DNA of 20,475 nt from JADGAU01 sp045047105 (GCA_045047105.1 JASFYQ010000072.1:1-20475); one strand, 5' to 3'. Shown: positions 7,245 to 15,082, numbered from the stretch's first letter. The notes: a model not told the origin generated them from the letters alone. Numbers and translations are program-made.

Positions 7245-7715
7245 TTATTGAAGATCCAGATCAAAACCACAGGTTTCATCACCTAAGCCACCGATGCATG
7301 TAACTTCTTTGGCCTGTACTTTTTTACCTGTAATCGTCTCCAGTGCCCCAGCAATTAACCCACCTTCAAATTGGCAGAGAGGACGACCTACAGGTTCCAT
7401 ACCAGCACAGGTTACACATTCGTAGATATCAACATGGATATGAGTCTCTGTTTTTTCAGGTATTTTTATAATCCCAATTTTTAATTGCTCACATAAGCCT
7501 AAAAATTCTTCTAGGCTTTTAAGCCCCAGCTCATTGCCCATTTTTTTCCCGGCATAATAGCTGATTGCTGCAGCACCTTTTCCCAATATATCTTCCAGCG
7601 CAACCAGTCGCAACAGTCTATATAATCCAACACCACTGAGATCGCCCAATTCTGGGCGATTAACCTTCAGAGCATTACTTAATTCAATTGGTTTTATTGC
7701 ATGTGTTGTTTTCAT
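7245..7715 (-). CDS. V4R (4-vinyl reductase) domain protein
   Basis: A 156-aa soluble protein made essentially of one V4R domain, a small-molecule-binding fold also found in BchJ-like proteins and in sensors of aromatic compounds. The conserved region is IISYYAG-like (51-57, AISYYAGKK), and the cysteine-bearing core starts YECVTCAGMEPVG with C100, C103 and C114, continues FEGGLIAGALETITGK, and ends in VTCIGGLGDETCGF with C130 and C139. This cysteine set is typical of V4R domains and may bind metal or a ligand. There is no catalytic or DNA-binding partner domain, so it probably acts as a sensory subunit. It lies between a roadblock gene (116 nt upstream, with a hairpin in the gap) and the PhnD-like gene (24 nt downstream), all on one strand. 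The start ATG has only a weak GGGG-type ribosome site. Confidence 0.85.
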   Translation of the reverse strand: MKTTHAIKPIELSNALKVNRPELGDLSGVGLYRLLRLVALEDILGKGAAAISYYAGKKMGNELGLKSLEEFLGLCEQLKIGIIKIPEKTETHIHVDIYECVTCAGMEPVGRPLCQFEGGLIAGALETITGKKVQAKEVTCIGGLGDETCGFDLDLQ

Positions 7716-7796
7716 TATTTTTATTACCCCAAAATTTAACTTTTAAATAGCTACTAAGCCTTAAATATATAGATATTTACTAAAAACTAAATCAGA

Positions 7797-7820
7797 TAAG
7801 CCGTTATGACTAATGGCTTA
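7797..7820. terminator. intercistronic hairpin between the roadblock and V4R genes
   Basis: TAAGCCGTTA (7797-7806) and TAATGGCTTA (7811-7820) form a 10-bp inverted repeat with one mismatch or wobble around a TGAC loop. It lies just past the roadblock stop codon in the direction of transcription. There is no U-run after the stem on the minus strand, so it looks more like a partial attenuator or mRNA-stability element than a full terminator. It would lower expression of the V4R and PhnD-like genes relative to the upstream ones (inference). Confidence 0.4.
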
Positions 7821-7831
7821 AAAAAGTTGTA

Positions 7832-8194
7832 CTATAAAATTTCAGCAATATTTGCAGCAGCCCGTTTTGAGTCTAAAAATATTAATCCCAGTTTTGCAGA
7901 AGAGTTGGTAATAATAAGTAAAACCGCATCCTCCCCTGCACTCACCATAAGAATATAACCATTTTTACCCTTGATCATCACCTGATCCAGTTCATCACGA
8001 CCTAATTCTTCCGATGTTTTTTCGCCCAGGGATAACATTGCGGCACTCATAGCCCCAACACGATTTTCATCAATAGAATCCATTAATGAAGCAGCGATTG
8101 GTAAACCATCGAGTGAAATAACCGCACATCCTTCAATATCTCCCGAAGAGGATCGAAGCTCATTTAGTATGTTTTGCAACATTTCTGTACGCAT
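7832..8194 (-). CDS. roadblock/LC7 domain protein (MglB-like)
   Basis: A 120-aa single-domain roadblock/LC7 protein. Proteins of this family dimerise and regulate small Ras-like GTPases; MglB is the GAP for MglA. Family pattern: MLQNILNELRSSSGDIEGCAVISLDGLPIAAS at the N-terminus, then the long helix around GAMSAAMLSLGEKTSEEL, then the closing strands GYILMVSAGEDAVLLIIT and a last helix. The start is supported by AGGAG seven bases before the ATG. It lies in the same strand run as a small GTPase (10097-10666), its most likely partner. A second, longer roadblock-like protein is encoded at 9431-10096, so the system has two different roadblock subunits. Confidence 0.9.
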   Translation of the reverse strand: MRTEMLQNILNELRSSSGDIEGCAVISLDGLPIAASLMDSIDENRVGAMSAAMLSLGEKTSEELGRDELDQVMIKGKNGYILMVSAGEDAVLLIITNSSAKLGLIFLDSKRAAANIAEIL

Positions 8195-8265
8195 AATAAT
8201 TCTCCTTTTATAAAATGGTATAAATACTTATTCATGATTTAAAAAATAATTAACAGTTTTTATAA

Positions 8266-9405
8266 TTATTTCATCATAGTAGTTAAGCGTTTAAAAATTT
8301 GTGCCAAAACACCACGTTTTGAGGATTTTGGCATAAGCACAGCTGGTGAAGTCAGTGGTTTTGTTGATTCTGAAATGGTTAAAATACCTAATGCATGACA
8401 AGCACTTACAAATTGAAATAATTGTACCGATTTGGGCTTTAACAGTTTGTCTGCCAGATTTAAATTTGTAGGTGTTTGAGAAAAAAAAGCTGCAAATCGC
8501 AAAAAGTCGGTATTGGATTTATAACGTGTTAAATTAGGCCAAAACTTTAAACCCAGCTTACTTTTTTGTAGATTAATGACTTTGGGTACACATCCTTTAG
8601 AAGTAGATATTGCGACTTGCCAGACAAATCTATCCAAGTGAGCCTTGCTAATGGGCTTAGCAAGACTGCCTGGATGAAAAGTTTCTAATTCTATTGTAGA
8701 AAAACTGACAGAAAGTTGTTGCTTACAAATAAGCTGTACCTCAGTTAAGGGAATACAGATATAGATGCTATTGGTTTGAGGTATCACATATAAAATTTTC
8801 TGTTGTTGATTATTCAAACTAATTACCGCAGCTTGTTTCTCCTTATATAAATGAGCTAACAAACCTAATAATCCTTCATTACTATTAAAAAATTCTACTT
8901 TAGCTTTAACTCTTGGAACAGAATTCATATCTACCTGAGAAGCAGATCCTAGTTCGTAAGCAGATTTTTCCGGTGTTGAGCTTACTAACGGCTGTTGCTC
9001 TTTTTCTTTTAAATCTGATTTAGACAGGGAGTTATTAGCAATTGTTTTTGGATAAGGAAGTTGTCCAGCAATAATTTTTAAACCCTGTTCAACAGCACTA
9101 AAAAGCTTATCTGAGCTGATAGGCTTAAGTATAGAAATAGTATTATTAAGCTCAACTGGTTTATGTGAAACTATAATAATGGGTTTTATACTTACATTAG
9201 AATGAATAGTATCCAATTGCTTTCGAGCATTTTCAGAATCAATATCAAACAATAAAATATCTGCATCGGCAACACCTTCAGCAGATAAAGCATTAATTTC
9301 TGCATGCTCAAACTTCTTCAATGCATAATTAAGAGCAGCTATCTTTTTATTATCATAACCAAAAATAGAAATGTAAATATTTTTATGTAAATTCTGCTTT
9401 AACAT
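8266..9405 (-). CDS. receiver-like multidomain protein of the GTPase/roadblock cluster
   Basis: A 379-aa protein not matched to a named family. Residues 10-112 look like a response-regulator receiver: strand-loop IYISIFGYDN, phosphoacceptor-like ADILLFDID (D54), KPIIIVSHKP (S80) and ILKPIS (K94). The acidic pair of normal receivers is reduced to one Asp near residue 18, so phosphorylation is uncertain. After a low-complexity linker (118-165), residues 170-300 form an alpha-beta region of unknown type (VISLNNQQQKILYVIPQTNSI strand pattern). Residues about 315-362 look like a winged helix (FLRFAAFFSQTPTNLNLADKL, then LFQFVSACHALGILT). The C-terminal tail is strongly basic and helical (KRGVLAQIFKRLTTMMK) and could contact membrane or nucleic acid. 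No clear ribosome site precedes the ATG. The upstream gene ends 25 nt before it, which suggests coupled translation. Function unknown; a role as the output or adaptor of the neighbouring GTPase is inference. Confidence 0.6.
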   Translation of the reverse strand: MLKQNLHKNIYISIFGYDNKKIAALNYALKKFEHAEINALSAEGVADADILLFDIDSENARKQLDTIHSNVSIKPIIIVSHKPVELNNTISILKPISSDKLFSAVEQGLKIIAGQLPYPKTIANNSLSKSDLKEKEQQPLVSSTPEKSAYELGSASQVDMNSVPRVKAKVEFFNSNEGLLGLLAHLYKEKQAAVISLNNQQQKILYVIPQTNSIYICIPLTEVQLICKQQLSVSFSTIELETFHPGSLAKPISKAHLDRFVWQVAISTSKGCVPKVINLQKSKLGLKFWPNLTRYKSNTDFLRFAAFFSQTPTNLNLADKLLKPKSVQLFQFVSACHALGILTISESTKPLTSPAVLMPKSSKRGVLAQIFKRLTTMMK

Positions 9406-9430
9406 AGTGTGTGTTTATAAAATTTAATAA

Positions 9431-10096
9431 TTAAAGTTTATATTTAGTGGCTAATAATTTAACCAACTCAGAAAAATTTTTATGCTGTAAGCGAGGCATA
9501 CCACCCAAAATTAAAAAAAATACACTTTCACCCAGATGCAGAGGCCAGAATCCCAATTGCGAATATCCATCAGGGGCAACCATAGCAATTGCCTGAGTAG
9601 CAATATTTAGATTATTAACCAATAATTTTTGATGCCGATTATAAAGCCCATATAAGTCCACTGACATCGCAGCTAATTCTTCTGCAACTTCATGTGGATA
9701 AGATGAACTGGCAATATATAAGCCGTTGCTGTCTGAAAGTACCGCCTTATTATTATTGGATAAGGCAGCAATTAAGTGGCTAACAATATTATCCAACGGA
9801 CCAGTTGAGATTGCTTCAGGCTGCTCAGTAGTACCAGTAATATAATCAAGTTGTTGTAATCTATAAAAAATTTTTACAGCTGCTTGTATACTCTGTTCAC
9901 TCGCCCATTTTTTTAGTAGTGAAGCGGTAATTTTTTGCTCATGACTATGAATAATTAATTGGTATAAAAAATCCCGTTGTTTTGAACTACTGGCACTTGC
10001 TGTTGCGTAAGCCACGCCTGCTGAGGTGGGAGCGGCATACAGTTGAGTATTTAATTGTACCGAGACTTTGGTTTTATTGGTTATTGTGGCGTCCAT
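9431..10096 (-). CDS. winged-helix plus roadblock-like protein
   Basis: A 221-aa protein with two parts. Residues 40-90 form a small helical, winged-helix-like region (DFLYQLIIHSHEQKITASLLKKW, then AVKIFYRLQQLDYITG). Residues 103-221 show the roadblock/LC7 fold pattern: AVLSDSNGLYIASSSYPHE, the central helix EELAAMSVDLYGLYNRH, strands TQAIAMVAPDGYSQLGFWPL and SVFFLILGG, and a last helix NFSELVKLLATKY. The first 40 residues are Thr/Ser/Ala-rich and probably disordered. Its ATG abuts the GTPase stop (TAA-ATG) and the strong GGAGG ribosome site lies inside the GTPase gene, so the two are translationally coupled. This is the arrangement expected for a GTPase and its regulator. Family call rests on pattern recognition. 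Confidence 0.65.
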   Translation of the reverse strand: MDATITNKTKVSVQLNTQLYAAPTSAGVAYATASASSSKQRDFLYQLIIHSHEQKITASLLKKWASEQSIQAAVKIFYRLQQLDYITGTTEQPEAISTGPLDNIVSHLIAALSNNNKAVLSDSNGLYIASSSYPHEVAEELAAMSVDLYGLYNRHQKLLVNNLNIATQAIAMVAPDGYSQLGFWPLHLGESVFFLILGGMPRLQHKNFSELVKLLATKYKL

Positions 10097-10666
10097 TTAT
10101 TCCTCCAAACCAGGATAAAGGAAAAATAACAATGACATTAAAAGTACTTTAATATCCTCTGAATTTCTTGCATCTACTTCCATTATTGGTGCATTAGAAA
10201 AGGGAGTATTTTTAAGATAATCCGTATAGTGGTCTAAGCTACGATGATTAGAAAGATCCATTTTGGTTATACCAATAACAACAGGGGAATCTTCTAGAAA
10301 AGGCTTAAACGATTTAAGGAAAAACTCTAAATCTTTTAATGAATTAGGACGGCTATCATCAATGAGTAAAATTAAACCTAAACCACCAATGGTTAGAATA
10401 TCCCACATAAAATCAAAACGCTCCTGACCTGGAGTACCAAATAAATCCACTCGATAACCATTATCCAAATACATAAGCCCATAATCCATTGCAATAGTTG
10501 TATGTCCATGAGATTTTGATTTAATAGCAATATCGGATGCTTTTACATCTGTTTTAAGAATTTCTATATCACTGATTGCGGCTATTGCAGTTGTTTTACC
10601 TACCCCTACAGGCCCAGTAAAAATAATTTTCTGATGTTGTTGATTTTTATTTGTTTTATATATCAT
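10097..10666 (-). CDS. small Ras-like GTPase (COG2229/MglA-CvnD type)
   Basis: A 189-aa cytoplasmic GTPase. All G motifs are visible: Walker A GPVGVGKT (18-25), the switch-I threonines in HTTIAMDYG (about 56-57), G3 DLFGTPGQ (74-81, with the Gln in catalytic position), G4 TKMD (134-137) and a G5-like DAR (165-167). TTIAMDYG together with FGTPGQERF is characteristic of the bacterial COG2229 group, which includes conservon CvnD proteins and is close to MglA. It should act as a nucleotide-controlled switch whose state is set by one or both roadblock proteins in the cluster. It is preceded by an AGG-type ribosome site, follows the FimV-like gene by 38 nt and is coupled to the next gene. The motif set is complete, so it is probably active. 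Confidence 0.92.
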   Translation of the reverse strand: MIYKTNKNQQHQKIIFTGPVGVGKTTAIAAISDIEILKTDVKASDIAIKSKSHGHTTIAMDYGLMYLDNGYRVDLFGTPGQERFDFMWDILTIGGLGLILLIDDSRPNSLKDLEFFLKSFKPFLEDSPVVIGITKMDLSNHRSLDHYTDYLKNTPFSNAPIMEVDARNSEDIKVLLMSLLFFLYPGLEE

Positions 10667-10704
10667 CTTAATAACCTATTAAATACTCAAAATTTAAACT
10701 GGAT

Positions 10705-11937
10705 TTATGCTGCCTGCTGAGGTTTAAGTGTTATTGCCTTAATTCTATTTTCGGTATCATTAATAAGTAAGATAATATCAATAGATGGCTGAATATCATG
10801 TGAAAAAATAATTTGTCGAAAACTATAATATTCTTCTAACATTTTAAACTGAATATAGGTCTGTAATAACATGGGATAAAGCATATCCAATAATGGATTA
10901 TGTTTTAAATACGATTCCAGTAATTGAGCAGCCTGATGATATTTCTGGCTGGCAACAAATTCATTAAATTGATTAATAATGCTTTGTTCTGGCTTGTTTT
11001 CTATTTCATCACCGCTGGTATTTGAGTGCTTCTGGATATTCTTAACTTTAATCAGCAGGTTTTTATTTTTAATAATTTTTTTAGCACTTAAATATTTATT
11101 ATTTTTATATACGCGTTTTTGTTTTTGCAAATTCATTGCTACCTGTGCATTATTGTCAAAGGCTAAAAAAATGCTCTGCTCTAAAGGGCTTAATTTTTGT
11201 AATGAAATTTTTCTATTGGTTACAACTAATAACTTTCCTGAGGGATTATTAGTTGTGGCTGTCGTTAGTTTACGACCAGCTTTATTATTTAGTTCAGATG
11301 GTTTTTTTGAGTTTTTGTTTTTTATCTCAGGCTGCTCAGCTTTATAAGCTGGCTGCTGTGATATGTGTTCTTCTTTTACCTCTTTTTGCTCTCTATTTTG
11401 CTTTGAACATTTAAGTAATACCTCATTATCTGGGAAACTTAACAAACCATTTGCAAATGCACCCTGATATTCTTGTGAATCCTTAGCAAAAGGTAATAAT
11501 TTTAATAGTTTAATATATGCACTTTCATCTTCTAAGTGAATATAAATAATAAATAATTCAGAATAGGGTATTATTTCATTTGGAAAAGCTCTGATTTGCC
11601 ATTGTAAAATGGTAATAGCCTGTTCAAATTTTCCGTAACTGGAAAAAATTTTAGCTTCTTCAATGGGGTCAGTTTCTTCAAGAGCTTCACTTTCTGGGCG
11701 AGTTTTATCACTTTGACTGATAATGCCTTTATTCTCTTCGGCCAAGTGCTTATCTAATAAACTAAGGCGTTGGTAACTAATAATTTGTTTATTAATTATT
11801 TTCCATAAATAATATAGGAGAATGATGATTGCAACTGCACTTAGCAGCCAAATTTCTAATTCATATATAGCAATTAAATTATTATTTATCATATTATTTT
11901 TAAAGATAAAGTAAGCCGGATATACAAAATATACCAT
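10705..11937 (-). CDS. membrane-anchored FimV/TPR-like protein
   Basis: A 410-aa protein with one N-terminal membrane helix (about 30-48), then a charged linker. A helical-hairpin region at about 88-150 (DPIEEAKIFSSYGKFEQAITIL, then PYSELFIIYIHLED) resembles the TPR-like cytoplasmic repeats of FimV. A long, lysine-rich, low-complexity stretch runs from about 175 to 320, and a second TPR-like helical segment from about 325 to 375 (FNEFVASQKYHQAAQLLESYL). FimV-like proteins are polar scaffolds that recruit signalling proteins; whether this one does so is inference. It could place the GTPase system at the membrane or pole. Start choice is uncertain: neither the ATG at 11937 nor the one at 11892 (M16) has a good ribosome site, and M16 keeps the whole anchor. 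It is the first gene of the seven-gene run. Confidence 0.6.
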   Translation of the reverse strand: MVYFVYPAYFIFKNNMINNNLIAIYELEIWLLSAVAIIILLYYLWKIINKQIISYQRLSLLDKHLAEENKGIISQSDKTRPESEALEETDPIEEAKIFSSYGKFEQAITILQWQIRAFPNEIIPYSELFIIYIHLEDESAYIKLLKLLPFAKDSQEYQGAFANGLLSFPDNEVLLKCSKQNREQKEVKEEHISQQPAYKAEQPEIKNKNSKKPSELNNKAGRKLTTATTNNPSGKLLVVTNRKISLQKLSPLEQSIFLAFDNNAQVAMNLQKQKRVYKNNKYLSAKKIIKNKNLLIKVKNIQKHSNTSGDEIENKPEQSIINQFNEFVASQKYHQAAQLLESYLKHNPLLDMLYPMLLQTYIQFKMLEEYYSFRQIIFSHDIQPSIDIILLINDTENRIKAITLKPQQAA

Positions 11938-12203
11938 ATTAAATTACTATAAAAATGTGAGCTGGTTGTCATATTAATAGAACAAAACCATATAAATACT
12001 ATTGATAATAATAAATTATCTTTGCTGCTAACTCAAACTAAAAAATAACATCTATGTAAGCAAATATTGAATAAATAGTATTCTCATCTAAAATTAAGCT
12101 ATGCCTTTAATTAATTAATTAAAAATTTAATATATTTGTTATAAATAGTTTAGATATATTTAATATCAGCTATGGGAAAACATCATGAAATCCTCTTTAA
12201 TTA
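11938..12203. other. AT-rich spacer, presumed promoter region of the GTPase cluster
   Basis: About 266 nt of very AT-rich sequence with no coding signature on either strand. It contains a TTAATTAATTAATTAA run near 12106-12122 and many TATAAT-like hexamers, so no single promoter can be picked. It must contain the promoter of the minus-strand seven-gene set, unless that set is read from farther upstream. Confidence 0.35.
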
Positions 12204-12375
12204 GAAATACGTAAATTAGCAGGGCGAACCCAGTTGGCAGTAAAAGAATTAGATAATGTAATTCAACAAAACGCAGGAACAGATGGCAGCCACTGCAGAA
12301 CAATTATCTGCACAAGCCACTTCATAGCAAGATGCTATTTCATGGTTTCAAATGAGCTCTGATAAGCACTCTTAG
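12204..12375 (+). pseudogene. fragment of a methyl-accepting chemotaxis protein
   Basis: The C-terminal end of a chemoreceptor signalling domain can be read in pieces. First comes EIRKLAGRTQLAVKELDNVIQQNA, shown here as EIRKLAGRTQ and KELDNVIQQNA, in one frame. After an indel near 12276-12282 the frame changes to EQMAATAEQLSAQATS, then a TAG (12325-12327), then QDAISWFQM and a final TAG at 12373-12375. In intact receptors the first motif lies more than 30 residues before the second, so DNA is missing between them, and the whole sensor and most of the signalling hairpin are absent. This is a short, clearly dead relic. It sits between the GTPase cluster and the repeat-protein gene. Confidence 0.82.
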
Positions 12376-12384
12376 ATGATTTAA

Positions 12385-12415
12385 GTTTGGCTTTAAATAA
12401 ACTTTAAAGCCAAAC
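12385..12415. terminator. perfect 13-bp stem-loop terminator-like hairpin
   Basis: GTTTGGCTTTAAA (12385-12397) and its exact reverse complement (12403-12415) surround a 5-nt loop TAAAC. It lies 10 nt after the chemoreceptor relic and 28 nt beyond the stop of the minus-strand repeat protein, so it can serve as terminator for both directions. Neither side has a long T-run (AAATTTATTGG on the plus side, TTAAATCATC on the minus side). It was probably the original terminator of the chemoreceptor gene. Confidence 0.7.
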
Positions 12416-12442
12416 AAATTTATTGGCAAAAAGGAATAAACA

Positions 12443-14761
12443 CTACTTTAGATGAAAGCGTTGGCTATTTTCAAAACGCTGCTGCTGATTAGCGGCTAAT
12501 GCTGCATCGGTAATTTCTAAATAACTTTCTGTTGCCCATAGAGTATCTTTAAAAAGCTCAACTATACCTTCTACCCATCCAATTTGATCTTCCACCCCGG
12601 TAAATTGAACTTTAGCCTGTTTATAAACTTGCTTACGCGTTTCAAGATCAACACTTTGCATAGCCAGATAATTGATAAATTTTACCAGCCCATGGGGTGA
12701 CTGGATTTGCTTCAATGCTTGTTCAAACAGAGGATTACTGTCATCACTGGTTGTTAATTTACTTCTAACTATACTAATTGCTGCATATTCGTATGTATTT
12801 TCTGCTATATCTGTAGCTATTGTAAGTAATTCTTCAGCCCATTGCTTATCATCCAAATGTAGAATTACCGCGTTGGCTAATTTGCTATAGTCATAAACAC
12901 TGCGGTTTTCACTTGCTTCACACTTTTTCTGCCATTGCTGATAAAAGTCTTTGCACAAAGCAGTTCCTGCCGTTTTATCTGTCATTTGCGTATTCACCCA
13001 TTGGCAAATTTGCTCTACATTACTAAAGTATCTACAATCGGCTATAGTTGTTTCTAAAACTTGTTTAATCCAGCTTGCATCATCAAGATAACTATCAATA
13101 GCGCTACATAAAGCTAAAACATCAGAATAGTTTTTGGGACCATGGTGTAACATTTCCTGAATATTATTGAGAATTTTTTTAGCATAAAAGCGATCTTCTA
13201 GCTCAGTCATAATATCTTTGACCAGGTTCAAATTCATAGAAAAGGTTTTAGCAACACTTTCTCTTTGCTGGAACTCACTATATTTAGACTGATTTGCTTC
13301 TCTGCGTTCTAATTTATTTTTAAGCTCTTCATTCCATTCTGCTTGATCAGCAAAATTGTTTGCAACACAGGCTACCACCTGCTTCATTTCACCCAGACTG
13401 GTAACACAATCCTCAGCCATTTTAATAAGCTGAGTGGCTAATTCATTATCCTTAAGTCCATTTATAGATTTTTCTGCCAATTCAATCAACTGGCTAGTTT
13501 CTGTAGCATTATCTTTGGCTTTAAGTAGAACATCTTTAGATAATACCGGATCAGGCAAAGAAGTTTGTAAACTATCAAATAATTTAACAAAGTCACCATA
13601 GTTACTCATTTTATCCAAAGCACGATTATATAAAGTAATCGCTTGCTCCTTATCATCAAGGTTATTAATTAATTCCGAAGCAAAGGTAACCAGTTCTGCA
13701 GGAGCAGTAAATTTTTCACTGGCTTTGGCATAAATTTTGGCGGCGTATTCTTTATCACCCAGATCATTGATTACTGCCAGAGCAAAATTTTTAACTTCCA
13801 AAGCCATATTAAGCTTGGTTTCTGCTTTTTGATATAGTTTTATAGCTAAATCACTGGCTTCTAATTGCTGGGCAATCATTTTACCCAAGTCCATTAGCTC
13901 TTCTTTAGCATTTAAGTCAGGCAAAGCATTTTCATATGCAGCTATTGCGCCGTCTTTGTCACCAAGAAGCTGCCATAATCCTTGTGCTAAATCCAGGTTT
14001 TCTTCACCAGTCATAGCGTAATCACTGGCTTGTTCCATTAATTCAGTCACTTTATCCTGATCATCAAACAACTCTTTGTAACCTTCAGCCAGGCTAACAA
14101 AGTCTTTGGGAAACTGACAATTAACTTCTTCGCCATCCAGTGTCTTTTTAGCCCATTGCTGATCATCAAATAGTTCGATAATACCTTTTGCATAAGCAAT
14201 ACTGGCAGGAATATCAGCACAGAATCGAGCTGCTTTTTGGTAATATTCTTTAGCAGTGCGGGTATCATTTTGCTCTGTTACCAGACTTTTAGCCAGTTTA
14301 TAAAAATCTTCAAAGGTAGTACATTTCTCTTCCACTTTGGCGAGAAATTGCTTGGCAAGCTCCTCTTCCTGTAAATCGTCCTGAGCATATTTTGCGATGA
14401 TTAAAAATTCACTGACCTGGCTTGACTCATCGGCTGCTTGCTCTAATAAAGTTTTACTTTTAGCTGAATCCTTTGAAATACTAAAAATAGCATGTGCCAG
14501 TTCAGCAAATTCGGTAGCTTCAAAACAACTATCTTCTGCCTGTTGCAGAAGATCTTCAGCATATTCTAAATCATTAGCTAACTCGGCAAACCCTTTTGCT
14601 GTTACAATATAATCCAGAGGCATCTGGCATTGTAATTCAGCCTTATTTAATAGGCTCTTTATGTACTCAGGATCATCTTTTACCTGCGTAGCAAGTTCAT
14701 AAAAATCAACAGCAGTACTACAATTTTGCTCTTGCACTTCAAGTTCAGTTTGTTCAGTCAT
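12443..14761 (-). CDS. large alpha-solenoid protein of about twenty 34-residue repeats
   Basis: A soluble, acidic protein of 772 aa from the preferred start. The frame also has an ATG at 14782, but GGAG (14767-14770) is correctly spaced only for the ATG at 14761 (MTEQTELEVQ). Nearly the whole length divides into units of 34 residues, each starting with an acidic/aromatic pair and of the form [DE]F..LA..., then D...A..LL..A...C. Examples are DFYELATQVKDD, DFYKLAKSLVTEQ, DFVSLAEGYKEL and DFVKLFDSLQTSL. A length of 34 and a helix-turn-helix pattern match TPR-like repeats, so a superhelical protein-binding scaffold is expected. No signal peptide, membrane segment or catalytic motif was seen. Around residues 480-560 the periodicity is interrupted by a longer insertion. 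It lies upstream of and on the same strand as the GTPase cluster, but is separated from it by the chemoreceptor relic and hairpin. Function unknown. Confidence 0.8.
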   Translation of the reverse strand: MTEQTELEVQEQNCSTAVDFYELATQVKDDPEYIKSLLNKAELQCQMPLDYIVTAKGFAELANDLEYAEDLLQQAEDSCFEATEFAELAHAIFSISKDSAKSKTLLEQAADESSQVSEFLIIAKYAQDDLQEEELAKQFLAKVEEKCTTFEDFYKLAKSLVTEQNDTRTAKEYYQKAARFCADIPASIAYAKGIIELFDDQQWAKKTLDGEEVNCQFPKDFVSLAEGYKELFDDQDKVTELMEQASDYAMTGEENLDLAQGLWQLLGDKDGAIAAYENALPDLNAKEELMDLGKMIAQQLEASDLAIKLYQKAETKLNMALEVKNFALAVINDLGDKEYAAKIYAKASEKFTAPAELVTFASELINNLDDKEQAITLYNRALDKMSNYGDFVKLFDSLQTSLPDPVLSKDVLLKAKDNATETSQLIELAEKSINGLKDNELATQLIKMAEDCVTSLGEMKQVVACVANNFADQAEWNEELKNKLERREANQSKYSEFQQRESVAKTFSMNLNLVKDIMTELEDRFYAKKILNNIQEMLHHGPKNYSDVLALCSAIDSYLDDASWIKQVLETTIADCRYFSNVEQICQWVNTQMTDKTAGTALCKDFYQQWQKKCEASENRSVYDYSKLANAVILHLDDKQWAEELLTIATDIAENTYEYAAISIVRSKLTTSDDSNPLFEQALKQIQSPHGLVKFINYLAMQSVDLETRKQVYKQAKVQFTGVEDQIGWVEGIVELFKDTLWATESYLEITDAALAANQQQRFENSQRFHLK

Positions 14762-15043
14762 TATAGCTCCAGGGTCATTCAATTATAAACTAATCTAAAT
14801 GATATACATTTCTATTGCAAGTAGTTTAAAGCTTCTATCTCATACTAAAAGGAGATATTGAATTCAATTTTTAAATATTTGATTGCCTTATAGTACTTTG
14901 TATATTTTTGATTAATGCATTCACATAGACTTATCATTTGATTTACCATAACATTAATGATAGATTAAATAATTAGTAAATAAAGCAACTTTAAAATATG
15001 GGATATATCAGCCACTTTATAAATTAATTAACAGGATATAAAA
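14762..15043. other. divergent intergenic region
   Basis: AT-rich spacer of about 280 nt between the minus-strand repeat protein and the plus-strand histidine kinase. It should contain both promoters. I saw no strong inverted repeat and no convincing -35/-10 pair. An AAGGAG at about 14849-14854 is followed by no usable ORF. Confidence 0.35.
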
Positions 15044-15082
15044 ATGATATTTAAACTCTTTATTTTATGCTTTTTAGTATAA
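15044..15082 (+). other. 12-codon hydrophobic upstream ORF before the histidine kinase
   Basis: ATG at 15044, preceded by AGGA seven bases upstream, encodes MIFKLFILCFLV and stops with TAA at 15080-15082, only 7 nt before the kinase ATG. The kinase start itself has no ribosome site, so ribosomes finishing this ORF may re-initiate on the kinase. The peptide resembles a membrane helix, but it is too short to classify. Confidence 0.4.

Noticed and set aside
10979..11347. 122-codon plus-strand frame
   Set aside because: It lies wholly inside the FimV-like gene on the other strand; its Phe/Leu/Ser-rich content is the complement of the lysine-rich linker, and there is no ribosome site.
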